Source: Phoma sp. XZ068 (Eukaryota > Ascomycota > Dothideomycetes > Pleosporales > Didymellaceae). Taken from it: a stretch of 64,000 bases of DNA. The notes below the pieces were generated by a model. The model saw nothing but the letters and a program-made list of their open reading frames with translations, ran no database searches and was not told the DNA's origin. A program made the translations under genes and the position numbers. Positions 34,804 to 45,310 of the stretch are shown piece by piece; the first letter of the stretch is position 1, and each line of letters starts with the position of its first letter. The DNA lies in assembly GCA_004835665.1 (NCBI GenBank), contig RBKR01000004.1, positions 1,364,001-1,428,000 of the forward strand, read 5' to 3'.

Positions 34804-35229
34804 AGCGTCTTCGAGCGTCAGGCATCTGGTGCATTCTGAAGACTGATTTTTAGTCGTCGAACTACCTATCGGTTGATAAGTAAACAGAGGGCATTGCTGA
34901 AGCTCTTCAAAAACTCAAGAATAGGTCGATGGAAATGAAGGATGGAAGGTTCAATCGGAATGTAATCTTACCGAAAATGTATCTGATGCTCTGAGCAATT
35001 CAGACGGCGGCTTTCAGGAGAGTCCACGCTGACAGACGATCGTCAGAGCAAAGTATGGCGCAAAACCACGCACAGTGTGCTTAAATGTTGAGATACTACA
35101 TCAAAACTGGACGTTGCAATCAGATCAGATTTTAAAGCGGGCAACAGGGTCTTGTGCGGCAACCTTTTAGAATGTGACGTTTTGGGGAGTACGCGCAGAC
35201 GGCCTATTGTCTGACGTTTACTGAACGTT
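34804..35229. other. convergent intergenic region
   Basis: 3' ends of two genes; nothing else seen. Confidence 0.5.
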
Positions 35230-36963
35230 TTAATCCTTCTTTAACCCAACCTTACCGGCCTTCCGAAGACCCACAACTGCGATGATCACACACACTAACA
35301 TGTACCCAAACATTGTCCAAAAACTCGCCCTGTACCCCTTCAGCAGCTCTCTAGGGTCGTCGGACCCTGCACTGCCATGACCACTGCCACCCTCGCTTCC
35401 GCTCTCATCACTCCCAATCACCCCCAGCGCAACGACTTGACAACTCCCCATGCCCAGGCTCATACCAAATTGCGCCACAGTATTGAACACTGCGCCTGCC
35501 AGCGCCTGATCCCTCTCCGGGAAACTATCACTCACGATGATCAACCCCACCGTGAACAGTACATCGGCCGAGAACGGCGCAAAGACCTGAGCCCAGAAGG
35601 TAAGGTAGAAGTAATTCCAGCTTGGATTGAGCAGCGCCATGAAGAGCGGGGACATGGAGCAGAGAATGGCACTGATCGAAACCAGGTAGAGAGCAGGGAC
35701 TCTGTGGACAAAGGTACCAACGAGGATGTTGAGGAGTACGCCAGTAGCGAGGTTGGGGAGCAGGTAAAGGGATGCCGTTAATGGGGTTTCTTGCTGGATC
35801 TCTTGAAAGTAGAGGGATGAGAAGAGTTCAATGCTGTTCATGACACCGTACGAGATGGCGACCATGATGCAGGTTGACGTGAAGGGAATGTTCTTCCAGA
35901 GTTTGTTAGGGACAAGGGCGGGTTTCTTGGTGTGCTCACGGTAACGCATCCATGCTGGGAAGGCGAGGAGGAGGACGATGCTCAAGGCAAGGAGGCTTGC
36001 AGTCTCCGCCGATCGTATAGTGGTAAGATCGGCGCTAAGGATGCTGTCATATGTGAGTAAGTATGCTTGCCTGAAAGGTCGTAGAACATACGCAAGAACA
36101 TAAGCCAGAACGGCCAGTCCACCACTTGAAATCATGGCCCCGATCCAGTCGACCTCTTTGCCCACTTTCTTCGCAAGCGCAACAATCCCATCATGGGCTC
36201 CTGTTAGCAATTTTGGCAAACTCCAAACAGCTGCGACAGCTGTGGCAAGCAAAGCACCTCCGGCCAGATAGAATCCAGACCGCCAACCAGCTTTTTCGAC
36301 CAGAACACCACTGATCACTAGGCCTACAGCGAACCCAAGTGGCTGGCTGAACCCCAAACATGCGAATCCAAGGTTTCTTGCCCGCCCAGATGGCACAGCT
36401 GCTGAAATCAGTGCCACAGAGGCTGGAAGGTGCAGGGCCAGCGCGACTCCTTGGAGCGCGCGGAAGACGACGAGCTGCTCGCCAGTGTTTGCGAACCCAC
36501 AAGACAGCGTAAATACTCCAATAAGTGCAATGCCGAGAAGCTCAACAGGTCGTGCACCGACAATGTCGGCGATGGATCCAGCGATCAGGAGGCACGCTCC
36601 AGACGTGAGGCCATAGACTGAAGAGGGCCACAGGTAGAGGGAGCGGTCGAGTGACAAGGAGCGTGCAATCTCTGGAAGGCCGATTGTAATGACGCCATTT
36701 GTAAAGCTGGCGATGAATCCCACGAAGGATGGCGTAAATATGGTGAGGAAAGTTCGCAGCTTTGATGTCTTTCGTGTGGAAAGGCTTGAGGATTCTGATT
36801 CGGCTGACTCTAATATAGAAGAACCGTTGGTCTGAGATCCACCGAGGGTTCGCGCTGAGTCCGCAGATGGCCTTGCGTTACGGACTGAAGGCTCCGGTAC
36901 ATTGGCCTTGGTATTGGTCTGCAGCTCGACAGCTTCTGTCAAAGTTGCAATGGACGTGCTCAT
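35230..36963 (-). CDS. major facilitator superfamily transporter (DHA2/ATR1-like)
   Basis: ATG at 36963 (the frame continues upstream to a GTG at 37002, not used). A probable 48-bp in-frame intron at 36044-36091 (donor GTATGT, acceptor CAG) breaks an otherwise odd hydrophilic insertion between two membrane segments; splicing gives 561 residues. The N-terminal 70 residues are a Ser-rich cytosolic tail. About 14 hydrophobic segments follow, with GSIADIVGARPVELLG in loop 2-3, the LQGVALALHLPASVALI segment and GRARNLGFACLGFSQPLGFAVG, as in the ATR1-like group of drug/proton antiporters. A Gly/Ser-rich loop (DESGSEGGSGHGSAGSDD) precedes the last helix. The substrate cannot be read from the sequence. 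Confidence 0.88.
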   Translation of the reverse strand: MSTSIATLTEAVELQTNTKANVPEPSVRNARPSADSARTLGGSQTNGSSILESAESESSSLSTRKTSKLRTFLTIFTPSFVGFIASFTNGVITIGLPEIARSLSLDRSLYLWPSSVYGLTSGACLLIAGSIADIVGARPVELLGIALIGVFTLSCGFANTGEQLVVFRALQGVALALHLPASVALISAAVPSGRARNLGFACLGFSQPLGFAVGLVISGVLVEKAGWRSGFYLAGGALLATAVAAVWSLPKLLTGAHDGIVALAKKVGKEVDWIGAMISSGGLAVLAYVLAYVLRPFRQAYLLTYDSILSADLTTIRSAETASLLALSIVLLLAFPAWMRYREHTKKPALVPNKLWKNIPFTSTCIMVAISYGVMNSIELFSSLYFQEIQQETPLTASLYLLPNLATGVLLNILVGTFVHRVPALYLVSISAILCSMSPLFMALLNPSWNYFYLTFWAQVFAPFSADVLFTVGLIIVSDSFPERDQALAGAVFNTVAQFGMSLGMGSCQVVALGVIGSDESGSEGGSGHGSAGSDDPRELLKGYRASFWTMFGYMLVCVIIAVVGLRKAGKVGLKKD

Positions 36964-37725
36964 CGTACTCGTATAGATGGTGTCAATACGATCCGATTGC
37001 ACAAGTATTGCAAGTTGCTTGTCACCTTATATATTGCTGAAGGACCATTTATGAAAATTTGTAAACTCCGATGTTCAAAATTCTTTGTCCGTTGACGCTT
37101 GGGTTGCGCCCTACATGTCGCGAGTTTAGTCAAAGCGTCTACAGTATGATTGGTCAAGTCAAGACAAGATGGAAATTCAACAGCATGGCATTTTAGCTTC
37201 CAGCCGAGGTCTTGATCGAAGTCCACGGTCGTTCTGAGGACCTGGTCTGACGCATGTCAGATCAGTGCCTTTGGGAGGACTCACGCCATCAAGCCAAATG
37301 TAGGCTGCGATGACAAACGCGTACTCGCACGATCGTGCCTTCTACGGCTTTGCCGAAGCGAGGTGTCGCTATCACTGGCTGCAATGAGCATGCCCCGAGA
37401 TGATCTGAGATGGGAGATGAGTTGGTTGTTGGCGCGTCGTCCCGTCCTAGATGTTCCGGATGCGCGTTGCTGCAGCAGCAACGTTGTTTACTATGACGTG
37501 CCTAAGCGCTCTTTCCCCAGCCACCCCAACCTCCACAATAGCATTTGCCAGCCACGCAGCATCTCAGCAAAAGTATCGAGGGCCACGCTCTCCTCTTCCC
37601 CACACATTCCAAAGTCACCATTTCTATCCTGAACTGATCTGACAAAATTCACTAGCTGCATTCGTTGTTCGACACTTTTCACCACCTGCGTCTGCTGGGC
37701 CCACATTCCACAGAGCCCGCGCATC
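36964..37725. other. divergent promoter region
   Basis: Between the MFS gene and the one-TM coiled protein gene; no gene supported. Confidence 0.5.
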
Positions 37726-39291
37726 ATGGCGCCTCGCCCAGAGCTCGTCGCCGACAACCAGGCACAGGCGCTCTCGCCTCTGGCTACCCGTGCTCTGCAC
37801 CTGGCCAAATCACTCGCAAAGCGCGAGGACTACAAGAATCTTGCAGCAGCGGGCGCGCGACCAGCGCAGGACCTGGCTGGCCCAGGGTTCCAAGTGCTGT
37901 TCGCCCTCATTGCCGTGGGCATGACTCTGATGGCCATCTGGTTCTTCTTCTGGGCCAAGAACGGAGGCTTCAAGTGGAAGAAGGACGACTGGGAGGACTA
38001 CAAGTCGACCGTTCTGCGCCGCAAGGGCCCGGATGGCAAGACACTGTCTAATGCCACCAAGAGCACCAGGCTGGGTGGAGGCAGCGTTGTCCACGGCGGT
38101 AGCTACGGAGTCGAGAGCAGCGTGGGATACACCGATGAGACTGGTACCAGCGCCGATATGAGCGAGATTCGCGATGCTGAAGAAGGCAAGTCTCGCCATG
38201 GCCTTAGGGGCGGTGATGGCAAACGCCACAAGAAGCATCGCCGCGACCACACCAACGACTACAACGACCCAGATCTTGATGGATACCGTCACGAGAAGGC
38301 TGCCCGTGTTGGAGGCCTCAACCGTCAAGCTGATGGCATGTACACCGACTACTCGCCCACTGAACCCTCCGACCTTGGCTCCAACGTCTCCGGCAAACCA
38401 CTCGTGAAGAAAGACAAGAGGGATCCCAAGAAGGAAGCCAAGGAGAAAGAGCGCCGCGCCCGTGAACGTATGAAGAACGCCAGAGCCGCCGAGAAAGAAG
38501 CCCTCAAGACTGCCGCCGCCGAAGCCAAGGCTCGCAAGGAAGCCGAGAAAGCAGAAGCCAAACGCGAGAAGGCCGAGCAGAAGAAGGCCAAAAAGACACG
38601 TTCCGAAGTCGGATCTGAGATGCCTGAAATGGCCGAAACCCGCACTGAATATACACGCGCCTTCACGGAGTACACTGCACCTTCCGAATACGACCGCTCT
38701 GAGGCCCGCGACTTCGCTCTAGCACCACCCAAGTCCCCCGTCAAGGCATCGACACCCGCCAAAGCTCCATCAAACGCTCGTCGCGCACCTCCCTCCGCAG
38801 CATACTCCTTCACAACTGGCGACGACGAGACAGCCACTGTGTATACTGGTGCCTACACCGAAGTGACCGACAACAACACTGCCGCCGAGTCTTCGTACTA
38901 CTCTGACTACCGACCCAAGGCCGAGCGCTCCCAGGCACGCCAACAATCGCGCGACCGCACCTCGCAGTCACGTCCTCGCCCACAAGGATCCCGCAGTCGT
39001 CCTGTTTCCCAGTCACCGCAGAAGAAGCAGCGCAGCTCCCGACCACCGAATGCTTACACACCGTCTGATATCTTCACAGCCACCAACGGAGAAGCTCAGG
39101 GCCACATGTCCTACCCATGCCACATCCCTGGCCTCAGCCAGGCCGGCAGTGTTGGTGTGAGCGAGAGTGTGAGCCAGGTTGGCGGACCGAGCAGCCGCCG
39201 TCGCGAGCGCGAGCGTGGCGGCCGCGATGTCATGGCCGGGTATCGACGAGGAGGAGGGCGTCGCGACTCCCTGAGTGACAGCGACTCGTAG
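37726..39291 (+). CDS. fungal single-pass membrane protein with charged cytosolic tail
   Basis: Single exon, 521 residues. One transmembrane segment (VLFALIAVGMTLMAIWFFFW, about residues 57-76) near the N-terminus is followed at once by a basic/aromatic patch (FKWKKDDWEDYKSTVLRRKG). The tail holds a long Lys/Glu/Ala coiled coil (about residues 228-298, KEAKEKERRARERMKNAR and similar). It also holds Tyr/Thr-rich segments with EYT repeats and a C-terminal Arg/Ser-rich disordered region (SQSRPRPQGSRSRP). There is no signal peptide. It looks like a conserved filamentous-fungal protein with a membrane anchor and scaffold-like tail; function is unknown. Codon bias is strong, so the gene is surely real. 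Confidence 0.88.
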   Translation: MAPRPELVADNQAQALSPLATRALHLAKSLAKREDYKNLAAAGARPAQDLAGPGFQVLFALIAVGMTLMAIWFFFWAKNGGFKWKKDDWEDYKSTVLRRKGPDGKTLSNATKSTRLGGGSVVHGGSYGVESSVGYTDETGTSADMSEIRDAEEGKSRHGLRGGDGKRHKKHRRDHTNDYNDPDLDGYRHEKAARVGGLNRQADGMYTDYSPTEPSDLGSNVSGKPLVKKDKRDPKKEAKEKERRARERMKNARAAEKEALKTAAAEAKARKEAEKAEAKREKAEQKKAKKTRSEVGSEMPEMAETRTEYTRAFTEYTAPSEYDRSEARDFALAPPKSPVKASTPAKAPSNARRAPPSAAYSFTTGDDETATVYTGAYTEVTDNNTAAESSYYSDYRPKAERSQARQQSRDRTSQSRPRPQGSRSRPVSQSPQKKQRSSRPPNAYTPSDIFTATNGEAQGHMSYPCHIPGLSQAGSVGVSESVSQVGGPSSRRRERERGGRDVMAGYRRGGGRRDSLSDSDS

Positions 39292-39976
39292 ACGTGGGCC
39301 GGAAAGAAATGGTTTAGGAATGAGATTGCATGACCGGCGTTTTGGGTTTTGTTTACAGCAAGCGACGATCAATGAATCAGATTGTACTGTGTACAGATGA
39401 GCGATGGATACCAGGATTTGGGTGGATAATGGAGGAGAGACATACATAGATACCTCAATCAACGATGACACGAGACTTTTGTTCATTTGCTTGCACCATG
39501 ACGAATCAGGATCACTACTAGGGTCGAGCTCAAATGGGCAGACTGACCGAAACAAAAGTGAACGTGACAGATAGATTGAAACACTATGTTGAGAATGAAG
39601 CAGAAAGGGTATATTCATTTCCAAATCACGAGTAGCGCTAAGAAGAATCGCGAGAACGCGACAAAATAGCAGAGAACTAGTCATATCGTAGCCGCGTGCA
39701 TTTGTATTACCTTATCCCATCCTCCCATATCTCGGTTCGATTCGATGCAAGCCCAGCTCGACTGGAGCTGGCTGGTGGGGAATAGAGCAGTATGAAAACC
39801 AGAGGAAAAGTACTTGTACAGCGTAAAGGAGTGTGTATGTCGTGTTTGGTGATTCGTGACGGACTGAGAGCGCAATTTTGAGGTCGTAAGAGGTTGATGG
39901 TTGGTTAGATGCCTAGAAACCTGGGGTCGTACATCAGATTGTTACGGTCGTGGTTGTACATGTATGTTGTTTCTGT
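39292..39976. other. convergent intergenic region
   Basis: A minus-strand frame here is the antisense of the 3' part of the neighbouring gene and its trailer. No gene supported. Confidence 0.5.
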
Positions 39977-42300
39977 TTACAACTCGTCCTTGACTCGTTG
40001 TGTAGCCTTAGTAGCAGCGCTTGACATGCTGCTAGCTGCCTCACCAGCATTACTGGATGCGCTTGCGTACATTTCGCTGATACGCGAGTTTGCAGCCTCG
40101 ACGGCAAGAGCGATCCTGCTGCTGGCGCTCTCCATAGCACCCTGTTCAGGACCGTAGACGGCGGAGCTGAGCTTGGAGTAGGCATAATCGGCATTCTCGC
40201 TGGCGACTGAAGCAATCGAAGTATAAGCCTCACCCGCACCGCTTGCGACGGACTCGTAAACCTCTCCTGCGCCGCTGGTGACCGAAGCGGCGTAGCCAGC
40301 AGCTGTGGGAGTACCAAAGATTGCTGCGCTGATGGCGGCTTGAGCGCTGACGGCGGCGGCAGTGAAGCTGTCCTGGGCCTGCTGAGTGCCGTAGATGGCC
40401 TCGCTAACCTGAGACTGGATGGAAGCATACGCGCTGGCGACGGACTCACTTGCCTGCTCAGCCGCACCCTTGGGAGTTCCATAAACAGCGATGGAGGCGC
40501 TCTCAAGAGCCTGGTCAATCTGCGCGCTAGCTTGGCTGAGAATGGTCTCGACGGCAGCCGGTGGGGTGAAGATAGAGCTGACGACTGATGAGGCAGAGGC
40601 GTAGGCATCGGCGGCGTATTCAGTCGCAGCTTCGAAGCTCTCACCAGCGTAGGAGCTGGCAGAACCGTACTGCTCGTTGACGTACGACTCAGCAGAGGCA
40701 ACGACCGCAGGTAGACCAGTTGAGTATGCTGATGCGAAGCGGTTCATAACGCTCTCGGTAAAGTCGGGTTCCTTGCCAATAACCAGCTCAGAAATGAGAG
40801 CCTGGATGCCAGCGTATTGCTCGGCAGCCCTTGCAGTGGCTTGTGCGCCATACGCACCAGCCTGAGAGTAGACAGACTCGGCCCAAGGTGTGGGCTGGCC
40901 GTAAACCTGGCTGCTGGCCTTGGCGATCAATGCCTCCCAATTCTCACTGGCCTGAGAAGCGACAGATTCGGTCCAGGGCGTCTCAGAGCCGATGATGCTT
41001 GAGCTAACTTGAGAAGCCAGAGATTCAGCAGCGGCCTGGGCGTTCGATGCTACGGAATGAGCGCTGGCGGCAGCGGAATTTGCTGTATCAGAGACATCAG
41101 ATGCGACGGAAGCTGCTGACGTAGAGGCAACCGAGACGAGTGACTCCAAAGTACCCTGCTGAGGACCGTAGACAGCGCTGGACGCAGCACCCAAAAACTC
41201 AGAGTAACGGCCATGGGCGAGTCCAATGGCTTCATAGTACTGGCGGCGAGCACTGTCAACGCCAGATGTAGGTTGAGTGGAGAACTGAGCCGAAGCTTGG
41301 CTGAGACCTTCAGATAGCCTGGACGATGCAATAGAGGAAACAGACTCGAAGTAGCCTTGAGTCGGGCCTGCCACATAGCTCTTCGCTGACTCAGTGTACT
41401 GGAGAGCAGCCTGCACCTGCTGGCTAGCAGCGGCTACAGAATCAGAGTATGCCTTCTCGAAACCAGACAACAATGTCTGGTAAGCAGGTTGCTGGGTTCC
41501 AGATGCAAGAATCGAGAGCTGAGACTTCGCGTTCTCGAGTTGTTCGCTGGCAAGGCTGACAGCGTTGCTGTAGCGCGAGCTCACTTCGACTTGCACGGTC
41601 TTGATAACCGCCGTGGGTGTTGGAGTGCCATATATAGCGTAGGATGCACTGCAGACTGTTAGTGTCGGGTTTAGCTGATCAAGGAGTTACTTACGCGGTC
41701 ACTGCATCAGCGAACTTTACGGAGGCTACGCTCGTAGCACTTTCAAGCGGCTGTTGTTGGGTGCCGTACAAGGCCTTTGAGGCGGCAGCGAGAGCTTTGG
41801 CGTACTGTTCGCTTGCAAGGGATGTCGCAGATTCGACGCCTCCCTGTGTCTTCGTAGCTCCAAGTAAAGCTTCGCTAACGGCCTTGGTCAGCTCTGCTGC
41901 ACGGTCACCAGCATCAGCAATAATGCTCTGGAGCTTGACAGAGTAGTTCTCCTCGTCATCTTCGTCGATGACATCGTCAAAAACAGGCTCCCTGGCCTCG
42001 ACAAGAACCTGAGCAGCTACACCACCCCAGACCTTCTTGGTTGACTCGGTGGCAATAGAGGCCTTCTCAACAACGGCATCCTGGGCATCCGAGGCAACGC
42101 TAGACGCATCACCGCTGACGCTTGACACAGTGCTAGACACACTGCTAGCGGCCTCGCTGGCGCTGCTGCTGACGCTCGATGCACCATCAACAATGGCTTC
42201 AGATGCTTGCGAGAGCACACCTTGAGCTGAAGGAGTCTCTGAGCCAACGATTGCCTCCGAGACCTTTGATGAGGCATCTTCAACATTGTCTAAAACCTGC
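39977..42300 (-). repeat. coding repeats of about 30-45 residues (YG-[TP]...ES core)
   Basis: A dozen or more units on the minus strand recur with a short hydrophobic-Y-G turn (AVYGPQQG, QVYGQPTP, AVYGTPKG, AIYGTQQA, AIFGTPTA, AVYGPEQG, ALYGTQQQ, AIYGTPTP, and IIGSETP variants). Each is followed by an amphipathic Ala/Ser helix. Units are diverged, so the array is old. Confidence 0.8.
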
Positions 42301-44292
42301 TGAGCTGCTTTGCGTGCGCGAGGAGGCACGGCGTTGTTTGTGAAATCGTCGGTAGCGTCTTCGGCCCAGATCTTCCACTTGGCAACGTCCTTGAGGCGGA
42401 CTAGTTCGTTGACGTTCTTTGAAGCAATAGACATGGCCTCATCCTCGAGACGCTTAGCCTCTACGTGGGCGACGCGGAGGCCCTCGTGTCGGGAGCCGAC
42501 AGACTCGACTTCGGCTTGCCATTCTGTAAGGGTAGTCTTTAGCTTGTGGTAGTTTTGCCAGTCCTTGTAAGTCACGCCGTCAGTCCATGCCCAGCGCATC
42601 CCAACCTCCTGAAGTCCAAGACCATGGATCTTCTCCAGGACCTCCACAGTACTCTTGACGGCAGCCTGTACGAGGGTATCAGTCTCCATGTCATAAGAGG
42701 CCTTCCACTCGCGGACATCTTGGGCCTTTTGCTTGACAATCTGTCCGAGCTCGCGAGCTTTCGCGTTACACTGCTCGTGTGCAGCTTCGAGATCCTTCTC
42801 GGTGGCATCCTCGGGGAGGGACTTGACAGTACGCTTGATGAAGCTCTTCAGGCTGGCGATGGTCGAGTCTGCGCTCTCTTCAAGCTTCACAATCAACGCT
42901 TTGCCGTGTCCGTTGACGCTATTCTCAACCTGGCGACTGGTGATTTCGGCAACGCGTTCATCGAGATCTTCGGCACCTTTATCAGCTGCTGCGGCGAACT
43001 TTGATTGCCACTTTCGGAGATCTTCGTTAAGCTTCTCCTTCAGTTCTTCGCCGGAGAGGTCGGAGCCCTTGGCATCGATGGATGCCTCAGCCTGAGCTTC
43101 AATGGAGGTAGCACTGGACGAGTCACCACCAAGGATGCTATTCACTACGCTTGAAGCCGCTTCGCTGGCCGAGCTGATGGAAGCAGAGGCAACGGAGGCT
43201 ATAGAGCTGGAGCTCGACGCAGCGACAGTGGGAACAATCTTGGTAGAGTCAGTTGCAACAGTAGATCTACTGATGGTCAGCAAGGTGTCAGGGCTTCTTG
43301 ATTGAGATGCTCACGTTTCAGACTCGACAGCGTCAACAACAGACTCGACCTTCTGTTGATCACGGTAGCGGCCCAGACGTTCAGAGATACGGACTAGCTG
43401 TGGCTCAACGTTGTCGCCATACAGGACGCGTATTTGAGGCCAGACATTGCGGACCAGGAAGGTCCAAGTGACGTCCTTGGCAGAACGAACGTGAGGGAAG
43501 ACGACATCTACAATGACGTGATGGCCCTGCACACGAGCTTTACGCAAGTAGGGCAGAGAGGCCTCGTACGCAGGAAGGACCGACTTGTGGTAGACGCTGT
43601 TCGAGGTGGCCTTGGCCTGAGTGTAGTAAGGGCTAGCGGCATCAGACACCCTCTTGACGTGATGGCCAAGGTAAGCATCGTACTGTGCCTGGGCCGCGTT
43701 CTGGGCAGTCTGAAGGTGTGGGCGAACGGTCTTGTCCCATTTGGCTGCGGCTTGCTTCTGCGCCTGCTCGACCCTATGTGCACCGTATGTAGCGTACTGC
43801 TGCTTGGTGAAGCTAGCGGCGGGTGTGTAGACCTGGCGTTCAAAACGATCGGCGTAGGGCTTGACCTTCTCGACCTGGGGCGCTAGGTAGGTTTGGTAGT
43901 AAGGATCCAGGTAAGGTGCTGCGTAGGATCGAGCCTGCAGGTACGGCTTGCAGACGCGGGGAGACGTGTCGTTCAGTTGTGTCAAGGACGAAGGACACCT
44001 GAAGACGGCGGTCAGGATGAAGTACCATATCGACAATCTGAGCCTGTTAGCTTTGCTGCAGTATTTCGCAAGCAATATAAGACGTGGCATACCTCAGCAC
44101 GATGCTTGTGACAGCTGCTGTGAATGATCTTCTTTGTTTGCGCTGGCGCACTGCGACACTGGATGACGACCTGGCTGTATGCCCGTTGACCTGGCCATTT
44201 GTGGAGCCTACGGTCGCTGCGCCGTTCACGTAGCCATTGGCTTTGGGCTTGGAGGCCTTCTTTGCCCGGCCATTGCTTTGTGGGGCGGCCAT
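39977..44292 (-). CDS. giant Ala/Ser-rich repeat protein with N-terminal membrane anchor
   Basis: Four exons, 44093-44292, 43315-44043, 41695-43269 and 39977-41648; introns 49, 45 and 46 bp; all phases agree; 1391 residues. After a basic N-terminus with no signal peptide, a hydrophobic stretch (TSIVLRLRLSIWYFILTAVF) spans the first splice site and looks like a membrane anchor. Residues 85-300 form a Tyr/Gln-rich helical domain (YLDPYYQTYLAPQVEKVKPY, then HVKRVSDAASPYYTQAK). Residues 310-830 include Ser-rich and charged helices. From about 650 to the end come many degenerate units of 30-45 residues with a core A-[IV]-[YF]-G-[TP]-x-x-x-x-x-E-S-[AV]-x-S-x-A-S. Such Ala/Ser amphipathic helices often coat membranes or lipid droplets. 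I recall fungal homologues labelled 'transcription factor hoxa13', which this sequence does not support. Confidence 0.88.
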
Positions 44293-45310
44293 GGTCGCGG
44301 TGTTGCGACCTGGGGAGACGGTCGACGGCTGCTCGCGTGGTGTTGGCCGGTTATCGCTGAAGATGCTGGCGCGGTGCAACTATGGGCACCTGGGATGGCG
44401 GTCAGCACAGAAGGCAGAGAGTGGAGGAAGACAGAAACACGCACCGTGTGTGAGTTCAGGCGCTCGCAGTGCTAGCTGGGGACGCGGCGCTCCTGGCTTG
44501 AGATTGACTAGTGATTGAGGTGAAGGCTGCTAGCTGGGGTCCACCCGTGAGCTTCCTGCGCAGGCAATCTTGGAAGTGATGTAATTGCACGTGCAAGCGC
44601 GGGAACACAAGCAGGAATATCAAGATATCAAGGCAGGTGCAGTGATGAAGAGAGCAACGCGGCAGATGGGAGGTCTCGAGTAGCACGAAAGCACACGACC
44701 GCCGTGATATGTGTGTGCGGCCTGCTGCGATTCAAGCAGTGTCTCCGCCGTGCGCAGGAGGCACGCGCAAAGTGCTTCAAGATGCTTGTCCATGTGCGAC
44801 ATCACTGGCTGCCGCCCCCAGCACCCGTGCCTAGCTCCGCTGCAAGTGGCATCGACCTTGACTACATCTGAACGGCGACAAGCGGTGCCAGTGAAGCGGA
44901 CGGTTCTGGAGATTGCGTGACATGCTCCTCATGAACCCCGCGCGAGTCTCGCCCTCTGCACGTCCAGCACGACGCCAGAGTGGAAAGCGCCAAGACTGCG
45001 GCGACGTCGCGCGACTTCCGCGTCAGTTCCGAAGAGCGAGCACCTTACCACGGTCTTACTGGCTCGTTGTCACGGCGCATCGCACCGAACCCCTCGACTT
45101 TCACCACGACTGAGACGCACATCTGCCAGTGAAGCAAGTTGCTGTCAAAGCAAACGCACTCTGAGGAACCACCCACCACCCGCGCGGCTACCATCTGATT
45201 CCAATGATTTCTTGAGCCTCTCCCACTGCGGCTTTCTGCCAGAACACGACCAGGTCTACTCTGCCGCCAGAGCACCACTCCACTATACACGGCCTCCCTC
45301 TACCATAGAC
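44293..45310. other. 1-kb divergent promoter between repeat protein and DOA10
   Basis: No gene supported. The reading frame of DOA10 is open upstream to about 45212 but without an ATG. Confidence 0.5.

Noticed and set aside
37810..38328. 172-codon minus-strand frame
   Set aside because: Antisense of the one-TM coiled protein.
39013..39684. 223-codon minus-strand frame
   Set aside because: Antisense of the 3' end of the neighbouring gene and its trailer.
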